Part shown: positions 24,441 through 35,703 of the stretch, piece after piece
Position numbering within the stretch: the stretch's first letter is position 1
Layout of the letters: every line of letters begins with the position of its first letter
DNA from: Suillus spraguei
Lineage: Eukaryota; Basidiomycota; Agaricomycetes; Boletales; Suillaceae
Assembly (NCBI GenBank): GCA_016800925.1
Contig: JABCPU010000287.1
Coordinates: forward strand, 23,125 to 87,124
Length of the DNA stretch: 64,000 nt
Direction: 5' to 3'
Translations under genes and position numbers: made by a program
Notes under the pieces: generated by a model
What the model saw: only the letters and a program-made list of their open reading frames with translations
What the model was told of the DNA's origin: nothing
Database searches by the model: none

Positions 24441-24893
24441 TTTTCTCATTGCCCCGTCAGATGGTGCGTGTTTTCATATCACGCATGTGTTATGTGGCAC
24501 GCACTTCCTGTCTTCTAAATGGGAGCCGTACATCGTGGTAGTGAGAGGCAGGGAACGAGAGAAGCAACGACTGAAAGCGTCCGGGAGCGGGGCAAATCCA
24601 TAGGAGAGCATATAGTCGTATTCGCATTCAGACGCTAATCCGACACAATTATGATGGTAGTGAGACTGAAATCGGACATGTGGACACTACAAATAAGTCA
24701 GTTGTCAGAATAGCACTAGAATTACACATTCAGACTCTGCAAGAGCTACGTCGGATTAGAACCAGAAACGGGTACTTCCCACTACTCTCTAGCAGGAGCA
24801 GAATTGCGTCACTCTACAGTTCGCACGGCTACAAAATCAAGATCTCTTCAATTCACTGATGATGATATCCCCCCTTTCAATTGCCATTTGTCT

Positions 24894-25784
24894 TCAAACT
24901 TCCTCGACAATCTCGTTGTCCCCACCTGGAAACTCGTAATCATGATCACCAACTTCCCTCTCTTCAACAGGGTCCAAAAGCTCTTCGATTGTGGGTGGCT
25001 CGCCAAATATTCGGTTACGAGACTTCAGACCGCCAACTAAATCCATGAGTTCAATCTCGAGGGTTGTAACTTGGGTGGGTATCTTTGGACATGCGGGAAT
25101 CCGGATCTTGAGGCCAGTTCGTTGAGATGCAGTAGTAGCTAGTGTACCAACAGCTTCGTGTGCAGTAGCTATGTCACCCTTGGCATCCATAACTGCCTTC
25201 AAATTTGCGGGTCTTATTGGACATGCAAGAGGAGAACAAAGACAAATTTTGACCCCGCCATGCACTTTAGATAGCCTAAACTACATTAGTATAGGTGCTG
25301 ATGCTGACCCGAACACGGCCTCATAATGCATAAATCAGCCCGGAGGCTTATGCGTTATGCGTTATGCGTTTCGCATGCATATTGCCCGCGTCCCTCAACG
25401 GGACCCACCCAAAGGTGATGCATTATCAAAATTATGCATTATGGGGCCATGCATTATGAAAAAGTGTACTGTAATCAGAGGTGGAAAATCATGCAAATTC
25501 TATTTGAGTTGTAGATACATAGCCCACAAATCGAGAGTAGCACGAGCAGTGTATGACGACATTATGACGTTGCTTCGTTGCAGCCGACGAGGGGTGGTAG
25601 CTTACTTGTGGTAAATATTTTGAGCATTGTCATTTTGCGCGACATGTGATTTGCATACAGCCTCATCCAAGGCCTTCTCGTGGAAAGTGCCTTTAGCACT
25701 CGTCAACAAATGTAGAATAGTGTGCGACTCTGTAACAAAATCGTGGCCTGGGGCGATGAAGACCAACATAGGACGCCAGTGCAC
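24894..25784 (-). pseudogene. Fragment of an unknown gene disrupted by the copia element
   Basis: Two open blocks on the minus strand, 25784-25602 (HWRPMLVFIAPGHDFVTESH) and 25265-24894 (TIEELLDPVEEREVGDHDYE), look like parts of one protein, with an AT-rich, GCATTATG-repeat-containing gap between them that may be an intron or insertion. The copia element sits immediately to the right (5-bp duplication CTCCC), and the frame continues on its far side at 31329 when element and one duplication are removed. I do not recognise the family; the acidic C-terminal block resembles sequences found repeatedly near fungal transposons, so this may be a transposon gene rather than a host gene. Confidence 0.4.
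25300..25460. repeat. Cluster of ATGCATTATG / TTATGCGTTATGCG words
   Basis: At least eight overlapping copies of ATGC(A/G)TTATG-like words occur on both strands. Low-complexity short repeat in an intron-like position; no function seen. Confidence 0.5.
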
Positions 25785-25788
25785 TCCC

Positions 25789-26374
25789 TATCAAAATATG
25801 TTCCTCTTATCTATCATTACATACTTATCATACACGTTTCATCCACATTCATATTTTCGTTCTCCGTTCAAACGATCCTCTAATATTCAGCGTCCATAGA
25901 ATTCTTTTCCCTCAGTCTTTCCAACTAAGACTGAGGTGAGCTACTTACATCAGGAAATTCACACATTCCTTGACGTGCCCTTATGCGGACTTATTTACAC
26001 TTAACTGCCTTGGTGAAATTGAATCTACTTGTCCAAAATTTCAATGTGAATGAATTCAGAAAAAAAAAGTTGAGATATATTAATATACATGTTTTATTGT
26101 ATTTCACACTCAAAAAATATAAGATATGCCAGGTGAATGATGTGAGAGAGAGCAAACAAGTTTTGAGATAAGTGAGTTAAGCTGATTAAGCATGTTAAGG
26201 AATGTGTGAATTTCCTGATGTACTACGACTTGAACATCATACTTAGTACTAACGATGTATAGTTCTCACTCTCTCTCGTTTCTAGGTATGAACCTGTCAT
26301 AGTGTAGTCTTTCCAACTAAGACTGAGTTCTCACTCTCTCTCGTTTCTAGTTCGAGTCTCGTCGCCTCTTCACA
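25789..26374 (+). repeat. Copia 5' LTR with a 392-bp insertion
   Basis: LTR sequence is at 25789-25935 and 26328-26374. The intervening 392 bases contain a MITE (25948-26220), an extra copy of TTCTCACTCTCTCTCGTTTC at about 26261 and an extra copy of GTCTTTCCAACTAAGACTGA at about 26307, so the insertion was accompanied by a local duplication of LTR sequence. Confidence 0.85.
25948..26220. mobile_element. MITE with perfect 24-bp terminal inverted repeats
   Basis: The ends CATCAGGAAATTCACACATT(CCTT) at 25948-25971 and the exact reverse complement at 26197-26220 bracket an AT-rich 225-base interior with no coding capacity. TA flanks both sides (25946-25947 and 26221-26222), as for Tc1/mariner-type target duplication. 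Non-autonomous; its transposase is not in this window. Confidence 0.85.
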
Positions 26375-26392
26375 GGTTATGAGCCCTGGCTC
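26375..26392 (+). promoter_or_regulatory. Primer binding site matching initiator tRNA anticodon arm
   Basis: GGTTATGAGCCCTGGCTC starts at the first base after the 5' LTR. Its reverse complement contains CAGGG-CTCATAA-CC, an anticodon arm with CAU in the loop. Drosophila copia primes from a cleaved half of the initiator Met tRNA at such a site, so half-tRNA priming is the likely mechanism. Confidence 0.75.
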
Positions 26393-26627
26393 AGACTAGG
26401 ACTTTCATTTGTTTTCCCTCCTACCCATCCTACATCTGAGCCTTCCGATTCTTTCCGAACTGGAATGAGGCCGCCCCGTATCGCCGCTAGATCCTTGGAT
26501 CCTTCTTATCGCTCTACCTCCGTCACCACTGCTGACACCCATTCTTTCATCTCAACTGATACTTAATTTGCCCATTCCTCCTGCTTCGCTGACACCATCA
26601 TTGTCACACTCGTCGTTATCATCCGGA

Positions 26628-27614
26628 ATGTCTACATCAAATATCCGAATCCCTTCCTCGTTTCCTCACCCTCCACTTGATGCCAATGGTTCAAATTACT
26701 CGTCGTGGGTCACATCTATGGACCTTTGGCTTTCGTTGTTCAATCTGTGGCACCTCCTCATCGGTGACGAGAAGGAACCACACCCCCCAGTAAAGCTCGC
26801 TAATGAATCTGATGCAGCTTTTGTGCAACGTGTTACCACTCATGATGCCAGTACAGATGTCGTTTCTTTCCATGAACGACAGAGTATCACGAAGGGTCTT
26901 TTGGGCATGGCTGTCCATTCTAGTGATCTAATTCACTTTACGGGCATCTCAGACCCTGCTCTTGTTTGGAAGGCACTCGAGAACAAGTACCAGGCTACTA
27001 TTGGCATTCGTTTCACTCGCCTCATGGGTCGTGTCTTTGATCTTCCAAAGGCATCAGACAGCAACTCGCTCACGCAGTCAATCAAGGAGATCACTGACAT
27101 TAAGGCACAGTTTAAGGCCATCGAGTCAGCAGAATGGAAGTGTAATGAGTATACTCTCGTACAGGCACTACTTATGCATTACCAGACTTCTATGCCCGCT
27201 CTCGCAGCTCATACTTCATAGTGCTGATGCGAATGCTGGAAAGCTCACGCTTGAAGGTGTTGTTAGTCAGATCCGGAATTCTGAACAATACTATGCGAGT
27301 TTTGGATCCGATAACCCTCATGCGCACCATACTGCCATGGCAGCTCGAGCTGCCAAACCAGGCAAGCCAGCTGACCGTCCCAAGCTGAAGGACCTTGACG
27401 CAGCCAAAGGAGACAAGTGGGAACTCTCATGGCGCTCGACATGTGGATTCTGTAAGCGCACAGGACATATTTGGTACAACTGCCGTACTCGTCTAGCAAA
27501 GACAGACTCTCCAATCACGTCAGCACAAACTCTTTCATCAACCTTGCAGATCACTGATCTACCAACTCCTGCTCTAGTGCAACATGACACCATCCTATCA
27601 TTCCTCGTCTACCT
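26628..27614 (+). pseudogene. Copia gag, frameshifted
   Basis: Starts at ATG 26628 (MSTSNIRIPSS). The N-terminal part (NYSSWVTSMDLWLSLFNLW; ALVWKALENKYQ) fits the Ty1/copia gag domain. The frame is lost at about 27190-27220 and resumes in another frame with LHSADANAGKLTLEGVVSQI and a zinc knuckle CGFCKRTGHIWYNC (C-x2-C-x4-H-x4-C) at about 27444-27485. The capsid protein would package the element RNA. Not translatable as one protein. Confidence 0.85.
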
Positions 27615-29480
27615 ATGCACGAAGCCAGTTTCTCTAATACGAGCAATAGTTCTTTCTCCTTCCATGTAGATTCTGCCGCAACTGCACATATGGAATCGGA
27701 CCACTCCCTATTTACTCGCTACGCTCCCTATAATCCACCCTTAACAGTGAAACTTGCAAATGATGATGTCGTTTTCGCTCTGGGCTGGGGGATTTATAAA
27801 GTTAGTGCTCGACAATGATGGAAGATGGGAGCCTATTGGGCTGCCTTTTCTACATGTTCCCGATCTGCGATGCACTTTGATATCTGTCTCAGCTCTTGCA
27901 TTGGAGGGTATCTTCTTTGAAATGAATGCGAAAGGAGCCCGTATACACCGAACAGATGGTGCCACCATTGCCCAAGTTAATTGTACTGATGGGTTATACT
28001 ATCTTCGTGCAAAGTACAGCCATGACCATATTGCCTTCGCCGCCAAGGCTTTGTCAAACATGCCACTACCAGCAGCAGTTTGGCATGCACGAATGGGTCA
28101 TGCAGCTAATACTACCTTGCGCAAAGCTGAAAAGGTGGTCACTGGACTTGTTCTTGCTGATAATAGGCCAGATCAACCTATGGAACATGGTGCCAATCAC
28201 ATTGAATGTCAGTCATGTCTGATGGGAAAACACAAGCGCTTCCCCTTCCCATCACATGCTCGTCACCGTGCCACCCACATCACAGAACTCATTCATACGG
28301 ACGTCTGGGGACCTATTAACACTGCTACTGCATCTGGAGAAATATATTTTGTTGCATTCACAGATGACTTCTCCCGTTACTCAACAATCTATCTCATCAA
28401 ACACAAAAGTGATGTGTTTCTTGCTACAACAATACATCATTTGGATCGAGAAGCAGTCGGGTCAGCAAGTAAAGCGCCTCCACAGTGACAATGGTGGCGA
28501 ATATATCTCCAGCACTGTCACCAAATTCCTGCATGACATGGGTATAGAACATGAACTTTCGATGCCACATACTGCAGAGCAAAATGGGGTCGCTGAGCGT
28601 GGACATCAGACTATCGTCACACGTGCTTTGAGTGCACACCATCATAGTGGATTCCCGCGATCATTTTGGGGCTATGCTACCTTGAATTCAGCATACATAA
28701 AGAATCTCCTTCTGTCATCAGCCATTGAGGAGAAGACACCCTTTGAACTCTTCCATGGATATCCCCCTGATGTCACACATCTGCGCCCATTTGGCTGTCT
28801 TGCTTATGCACATGTTCCGGATGCTACACGACACAAGTATGACTATGTGTCACGATGGTGTTTTTTACTTGGTCACATCAAGGATGCTGGTTATTTGCTA
28901 TGGGATCCAACAGCACGGAAAATTGTTCAGTCCCGAAATGTTCACTTTGATGAGAATATTTTCTATGGAACTCCTAACTCAGTGATCTCTCCACTCGTTG
29001 AACTCTATAATCAGCGTATCCACATACAAGAATCTGTGGATATGCCAACTGTCATAGTACAAGACTCAAGGAGCAGAGAAGATTCAAGCATATCCATTCC
29101 AAAGATTACAAGGACACCTATACCATTGACAACTACTGTTTCAGTGGGAGTTTCACCTCTCATAACACCCGTAGTATCTGCTGAACCACCTCTCCCATTC
29201 CCACAAACTGATGAAAATGGAATAGACCAAGCTGCAACACCTGCTGTGGAGGAATCATCAAGTATCGTCTCAATCCCTGAACCTTTCCCACACCGTTCAA
29301 CTCGTCAATGTGTTGAGGCTACACTCCCTCTTCCCCGTTCTGTTGCAATCCCAGCCAAGCCTAATGTTCCCGTCAATCGACGCTGGACATATGTTCCAAT
29401 TCACTCACATACAGACTCAGAAGTGCAGTCATCTGAAACCATCACAGAACATTCTGCAATGCTAGGATCCACTCAGAATA
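27615..29480 (+). pseudogene. Copia protease and integrase, frameshifted
   Basis: Protease active-site stretch FHVDSAATAHM near 27660. Then a GAG-pre-integrase block (VWHARMGHAANTTLRKAEK; CQSCLMGKHKRFPFP with the zinc-binding His/Cys pattern) and the integrase core: HTDVWGP, SDNGGEY and AEQNGVAERGHQT supply the D, D and E positions. Frames change at about 27780 and between about 28410 and 28480. A Ser/Thr/Pro-rich linker (28990-29480) separates it from RT. Dead copy. Confidence 0.88.
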
Positions 29481-31090
29481 TGACTGATGGACGAAAACAA
29501 CCCCCACAAACACTATCTGAAGCTCGCACATCTAGTGAGGAGTCTGCATTCTGGGAGAGTGCTATGATAGAGGAACTAGCTTCACTACAAGAGAAAGGAA
29601 CTGGTGTACTCGTTCCACTACCTCCTGGTCGGAAGGCAGTTGGTTCATGGTGGGTATATGCTTATAAATATGATGAAAGTGGTCAGATTGTTCGTTATAA
29701 AGCTCGTCTGGTTGCACAAGGATTCTCACAGGTCGAAGGCCTTGATTATACTGAAACTTTTGCACCAGTAGCAAAGTATGATACTACATGAGCATTCCTC
29801 TCAATGGTCGCAAAATTTGATCTCGAACTCGATCAAATGGATGTCAAGACAGCGTTTCTCAATGATGGACTTGATGAGGACATCTATATGCGTCAACTGC
29901 CCAGTTTCGAAGACTCAAAGTACCCAGATTGGGTTTGGAAGCTCTTGAAGGCTATTTATGGCTTAAAGCAAGCAGGTCGTCAATGGAATAAGACCCTTGA
30001 CGATTATTTGCGAAAAGAAGGTTTTAATTTTGTGCGGAGTGAAGCAGACTACAGCCTGTATGTCCTGCGAAAAGGAGATAAAACCATCTGGTTGCTCATC
30101 TATGTTGATGACATGTTGCTCGCCTCGAACTGCAGACAATTCCTCGATGATTTCAAGACTGCGCTGAGTAAGTGTTTCGAGATGAAGGACCTTGGTAAAG
30201 CACGTCATTTTCTAGGGATGCACATCACACGCGACCGCTCCAAACGACTCCTTAAAATCAACCAGACTGCCTTCCTGGAACAGATCCTCAGTGAAACAAA
30301 GATGTCAGATTGCTGTCCTGCATCCACACCTCTTGTGCCCAGTGTTTCACTGTCCAAGACCACAGTCCCTCTCACTGAGGCCGAGAAACAGCAATTCACG
30401 CACCTCCCATATGCTCGCACCATTGGTGAACTCAATTTTGCCATGCGTGTGAGTCGTCCTGATATTGCATATGCGGTATCCATGCTGTCAAAATTTTTGA
30501 GCAATCCAGGTGTTGAACACTACCACCAACTCCATCATCTCCTTCGATATATTCGTGGAACAGCCCAATATTCCCTCACTTTTGGTCTATCAGACCAGGG
30601 ACTCATCGGCTACTCAGACTCAGATTTTGCGTCAGATAAAGATGATAGTCGATCAATTGGTGGCTACGTCTATTACCTTTTTGGCTCCCCCATCAGCTGG
30701 TGTTCTCAAAAACAGTCAGTCGTAGCCACGTCCTCAACGGAAGCTGAATATATTGCCCTCTCGAATGCTGCGCGTGAACAAATTCATCTTAGTCAATTAT
30801 TGCACGATTTTGGACTTGATTCATCCTTCATCACACCTACCACTCTGTATGGAGACAATAATGGAAGCCGTGCCCTAACAAAAAACCCCCAGTTCCATGA
30901 TTGTGCAAAGCACATTCGTGTGCGCTACCATGTCATTCGAGATCTTGTAAACGATGGCACCATCAACATCCCATACATACCTACACATGATATGGTCGCC
31001 GACATCTTCACGAAATCACTATCACGAAAACTCTTCCGAAATCACCGCTACTCTCTTGCCCTCCGCTCATCTTCGAATGATGATGAATAA
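29481..31090 (+). pseudogene. Copia reverse transcriptase and RNase H, one in-frame stop
   Basis: RT begins with SEESAFWESAMIEELASLQ and contains VYAYKYDESGQIVRYKARLV, LDQMDVKTAFLNDGL, AIYGLKQAGRQW and the catalytic LLIYVDDMLLAS. RNase H follows with LIGYSDSDFASDKDD, ATSSTEAEYIALSNAAREQI and DIFTKSL. A TGA at 29789-29791 interrupts the RT after KYDTT while the frame stays the same; in copia elements an Arg (CGA) is plausible here, so the stop could be a CpG transition. Otherwise the block is intact to the TAA at 31088. Confidence 0.92.
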
Positions 31091-31129
31091 TTCCACCCGC
31101 ATATCTGGTGATATGCGTCTGAGTGGGAG

Positions 31130-31323
31130 TATCAAAATATGTTCCTCTTATCTATCATTACATACTTATCATACACGTTTCATCCACGTTCATATTTTCG
31201 TTCTCCGTTCAAACGATCCTCTAATATTCAGCGTCCATAGAATTCTTTTCCCTCAGTCTTTCCAACTAAGACTGAGTTCTCACTCTCTCTCATTTCTAGT
31301 TCGAGTCTCATTGCCTCTTCACA
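31130..31323 (+). repeat. Copia 3' LTR
   Basis: 194 bp, preceded by a purine tract GAGTGGGAG (31121-31129) that would serve as the plus-strand primer. Followed by the CTCCC target duplication. Confidence 0.93.
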
Positions 31324-31328
31324 CTCCC

Positions 31329-32748
31329 CTCACACATGTCGGATGCTGTCGTTTTTGGTCATCAATGTTCAGAATTAAAAGATAATCTAAAACCTTCCAG
31401 TGGGGGGGTACCTTTGGCACCTGTCAACAGATATACAGTAGTATTATATTTCATAACAAAAATCTAACATGGTGTCATTGCAGCACGCAAGGCTCAGCAG
31501 CACACTCCTCTCAATCTCGATGATCTTGCTGCTTTTGCCTGATTCTAAGATCCCATTCAAAACCTTTCCGCATCATTGGACTTAGCAACAAAATTATGAC
31601 ATGCTGCCATTGTAAGCAGCCAGCACTGATTTTTTTGAAAACCTTATACTGTCATGACTGTAACCTGACTCTTGGAGGGACCGGACAGCGCGGCGTCGAC
31701 AAAGCACAGACTCGCTGTTGACTTAACGCGAACCGATAGACTCCTATTACAAATTGAATGCTTACAAAATGATTAATACGGACAGACGATGTGCTCTGCA
31801 ATCAATGTTTTGAGTGTGGCCTGCTGCGTTGGGTCCATCTGATCAAAGCATGTCCCAAGACTTTCGTGGTATGTCTGTCATTCATCCACTACAAAGTCAC
31901 TGGCAACAAACATGCCGTTGGAGGGCTCCCCCAGCGCCCACCTAAATATAGTACCTGTCATTATGAATAATGGCCGTAATTGGGTGGCAGTGAAGGAAGG
32001 TCCTTGCTGAGATATTGCTCGTATTGGAATTTGCTGACATATGCGACATACACAATAAACTCTAAGACGGGGGTGTTGCCAAATGGTATTGGGTTATCCA
32101 CAAGTCTCAGACACGTCGTCGAAGTACGATCTAACTCAATTGTACAGGGAACCCTGTTGATGATACGAAGTCGGACAGAAGTCGGTGAGAAGAGTAGAGA
32201 GCACATGATATGAGTCCCAGAGGATTAACCTCCGGGTTATTGTTCTTCCAATCCTTTTCCTATTCAGTCTCTTATCATCTTTATCACCTTCGACACCTTG
32301 TGCTACACTTTGCCATCACCAAAGGCCAACTGCTTCTTTTATCTTGATCACCTTGAAGCTTGATACTTAAAGTTCTCCTCGTACACAGTCCTACCTCAGC
32401 GTTGCTTGTCACGACCGCTGAGGTATGAATATCTTTTGTTACATTCACTCTGTTTGCTAACTTGTTGGTACCTAGTACTTACTTCGTGTCTAGGTAGATA
32501 TAATATAGCGTTGCTTGTCACAGCTGCTGAGTACTTACTTCGTGTCTAGCTTCCTACAAACCTGCTAACAAACGCATAGCATACACAAAAACTAGCTACT
32601 GTATTTATCCACCGACAATTTAAGGTTTAAGCCACTGTTTCGGCTCCTTCCAAGTCGAGCTCGTCACTACAAATGGCACAATGATGAGGCTCCCATTAAC
32701 CTAAATGACACCATCAATTTGATTTCAAAAGGTAAATAAATTACTAAC
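31329..32748. other. Noncoding, small internal repeats
   Basis: No supported gene. At 31406-31445 the sequence resembles, in about 75 percent of bases by eye, the pre-copia flank at 25694-25730, so the unknown disrupted gene may continue or be partly duplicated here. Two word pairs repeat near 32398-32550: GCGTTGCTTGTCAC (about 32399 and 32511) and GTACTTACTTCGTGTCTAG (about 32477 and 32531). These may be remnants of another LTR. Confidence 0.4.
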
Positions 32749-33953
32749 CTCAAGAATAATGTCTAAAAATGATTCATCCATGATCAGTTCAGCGACATGA
32801 TCCACATGGGCTTCGAGGGCCCCTGTTGCCAAGGACGTGTTGCCCTCCTTCAGATTGTACTTGAAGTACACAAAATGACGTCTTGCCTCTCTCAACTCGT
32901 TACACATAGTTTTGACCAAGTTGACAAGCTTCTTTTGCCCGGAAACAGCAGAGTTTCTTGCCAAGTTCTTAAATTCAACTAACATCATGAGTCTATGCTG
33001 TGATTCAACAAATTTTAAATAAAACACTTACGCGGTTGGTTCTCAATGGTAGTCGTCCATGCATCCCCCGCCTTGACGGCGATCTCGTCTTTCGCAGGAA
33101 ATAAAGAGGATCACAAGAGCACTATCTTCATATTGTCTTTCGCCTGCAACACAATCCATGCGTCATTGAACAGCACTATGTTAATCGAGCGTGTTTTTGT
33201 GGGTGTTGCTGTGCTGGATTGAGAATTGAGTTGCCTTGTGGCCTTTCCTCTTTCTATTCCCGTTTGACGGGATCTGTGTGTAGTCCTTGACCGAGTCGTT
33301 CCACTGGATTCTGTCCAGCAGAGGCGCATAGCCATGAGGGGAGTGTGAGATTGAGGTAAATTATTAGGGATATTCAGATGAGGTTCTAAGTGCATGGCAC
33401 CGCTGGTTGATGCATGGGGTTGGGGCAGGCCATGATTCATGCTGGCTGATATCCTGGGAGCATCAGCCTGAGGGTGAGGCAAGTCATGGTTCAGTGAGGT
33501 GGCACTGGCAAACATCTCGGAAAGTTGGGACAAGTTCAGCGATCCCTGACTATGATCAAGGGGATCATAGCAATCAGAGGGTGTGGGTTGCCAGGCCCGG
33601 GCTGCTGGAGTGACATCTTGGTCTTCATCAAGATCCCATGCCTCATTAAATGCAAGCCAGAATTGGTGACCATGTGTGGCAGTCATCCCAGCTGCAGACT
33701 CAGAAAAGTGAGGAGGGTAATAGTATGGGATGGGGTGATGTAGTGTTCCGTGAGTGTGCCAACCCATAGCGGCATGGCCGCCCTGCTGATCAGGGACGTT
33801 ATGGTTGGAGGGAAATTGGCCAGCCCAGGAAAAATCATCATTGTTGTGATACATATTAGAAGTACTATGGACTGTTGGAGATTCTTCCTTGTTGCTGCGA
33901 TGGGCAGCTGCTGCTGTTGGCAATGACCCGGGGTTCCAAGATTGGTTGAACAT
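32749..33953 (-). pseudogene. Uncharacterised protein with in-frame stop
   Basis: Exon 1 begins at ATG 33953 and runs through a His/Pro/Ser-rich N-terminus (HTHGTLHHPIPYYYPPHF, HGLPQPHASTSGAMH) and a basic segment (RSRTTHRSRQTGIERGKATR), then a conserved-looking FNDAWIVLQAKDN. A TGA at 33111-33113 interrupts it, after which the same frame continues as SSLFPAKDEIAVKAGDAWTT to the donor at 33031. A 53-nt intron (32979-33031) leads to LEFKNLARNSAVSGQKKLVN and HVAELIMDESFLDIILE, with another donor at 32748. The domain layout is typical of an expanded agaricomycete family often found among transposons; I cannot name it securely. The stop and the missing 3' exons suggest a decayed copy. Confidence 0.5.
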
Positions 33954-34514
33954 GCTGGTGGAGGGTTAAGTGATTCATCTTGGACTAATGGAATGATGTG
34001 GGCACGTGAGGTTAATCAGTGAATCAATTCAATGATAATGATAACTTCGAGTCTGATCATCTCTCAAGACCTCAGCAGGACTATCTAGCCATAACCGATG
34101 CCCTGTTTCAACATACAGCACATGACTGTGAGTTCCTGGGCATAGTAGTCTGAAGCTGATGTAAAGATACAACCTAACCTGGGCTGTAGATAAACTACCT
34201 CCTAAGTTAGTATGTGAGTCTTGCGCTCCGTCTAGTATGCTTCACTTGTGAGAACAAGAGTGTTCGACCCTAAAGGGGGATGCCTATTAGTATGGTCAAG
34301 TTCGAGTCTAACTTATGTGCGAATGAAGTGCTGTGGTCAGCAGTAAGTTGCCGCAGTCAGCGATGATGCCACTGGAACTAGCATCGTGTGTAGTGGTGCT
34401 ACCGTGGTCGAGATATAGTCAGAAACAGTTGCATTGAGCGAGTGATGTTGAGTGATAATATCAGCGGTAACGGTAAAGCTGCAAGCAGTGTGAAGAGACA
34501 GTAAAGAAAGCCAC

Positions 34515-35622
34515 TGTTACAAACTGGGGTGGCGTCACCAGCAACAGTGAAAGGACACAGACGGTCTGCTGGGAAGTTCTACAATGTCCAGAAAAGGACA
34601 AGGTGGAAGTACAAGGAATGCATTCCGAGTACTATCAAGGGTTCAGCCTCAAAGACAAGTCTAAGAGGTTCTATGAGAATAGAGGCTAAGGCTAAGGAGT
34701 GCTTAGACTTAGAGACGATTCAAGACGACTAAAGATTGGAGATATTTAGCGAAGAGGAATTGTTACGAACTGGGGTGGCGTCACCAGCAACAGTGAAAAG
34801 ACACAGACGGTCTGCTGGGAAGTTCTTACAATGTCCAAAAGAGGACAAGGTGAACGTACAAGGAACGCGTTCCGAGTACGATCAAGGGTTCAGCCTCAAA
34901 GACAAGTCTAAGAGGTATCTGCGAGAATAAAGACTAAGGCTAAGGAGTGCTTAGACTTAGAGACGACTTAGGTTGGAGACCTAAGCGAAGGAGATTCCAG
35001 GTAAAACCCAGTAAGATTAAAGTAGGGAATCTACTACAAGTACACTGTGCTTAAATAGGCCAATATGTGCGCACAGACCAAGTAACTGTGAGAATGTAAC
35101 TGCGTATCCTAATAAGGAAGGCATGTATCGTACAAATGCATTGAGCATATGAGTCAGAGTCACGTGACAAGATATACAAGTAAAGGAACAAAAGGAGAAT
35201 GAAATAGGGGCACATACGATTGTAACAGGAATCCAGGTAAAAACCAGTAAGATTAAAGTGAGGAATCTACTACAAGTACATTATGCTTATATAGGTACAT
35301 ATGTGCGCACAGACCAGGCAACCATGGGAATATAAGTGCGTATCCTAATAAGGAAGGCATGTATCATACAAGCGTGTTGAAATGCATGAGTCAGATATAA
35401 GAGTATGTGTTTAGCATATGTGTATGCTAAACCAGCTGAGTCCAAGAATGGAGTTGTGGGGAGTCATGACATCACATGATATGACGTATTGATGATGTAC
35501 TAGTTGAATCATGCAGTCATGTGATGTCTGATGGAAGTGGAAATGTCTGAGCGATAAGCTCCATATCACGTGATATACAAGAATAAGAAGGGAAATGAAT
35601 AGGGGCACGTACGACTGTAACA
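34515..35622 (+). mobile_element. Solo LTR2 (a), itself interrupted
   Basis: The two halves, 34515-34760 and 35228-35622, together align end to end with the intact solo LTR2 at 43616-44090. The ends are TGTTAC and GTAACA; target duplication GCCAC. Confidence 0.85.
34761..35227 (+). mobile_element. Solo LTR2 (b) inserted into LTR2 (a)
   Basis: A complete LTR2 (TGTTACGAACTGGGGTGGCG to CGATTGTAACA, 467 bp) flanked by the 5-bp duplication GGAAT at 34756-34760 and 35228-35232. Confidence 0.9.
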
Positions 35623-35703
35623 GCCACAGTACTTTCAGCAGTAAAGTAGTGGTGCATGAGAAGTTCAGTCAAAATAACAATCAAGAGTCCAGCGGTATGC
35701 ATG

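Larger units (their letters stand above)
25789..31323 (+). mobile_element. Decayed Ty1/copia LTR retrotransposon
   Basis: Full-length but inactive. Boundaries are fixed by the matching LTRs (25789-26374 and 31130-31323), which begin TATCAAAATATG and end CTTCACA, and by the 5-bp target duplication CTCCC at 25784-25788 and 31324-31328. Domain order is gag, protease, integrase, reverse transcriptase, RNase H, as in copia (integrase before RT). Several frameshifts and one TGA interrupt the coding part. The 3' LTR is 194 bp; the 5' LTR has the same 194 bp plus a 392-bp insertion. The four differences between the LTRs are all CpG transitions. Confidence 0.95.
34160..35697 (-). repeat. LTR1 fragment with nested LTR2 insertions
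   Basis: LTR1 sequence (minus orientation) starts TGTAAAGATACAACC at 34160 and is near-identical to 38083-38480. It is interrupted at 34515-35622 by an LTR2 complex flanked by the 5-bp duplication GCCAC (34510-34514 and 35623-35627). After the insertion LTR1 continues to about 35697 and then diverges from the full-length copy, so its outer 500 or so bases are missing. Confidence 0.85.

Noticed and set aside
25936..26327. GT...AG borders of the insertion in the copia LTR, as if it were an intron
   Set aside because: The insertion contains a MITE with TA flanks and duplicated LTR words; it is an insertion in an LTR, not a spliced gene.
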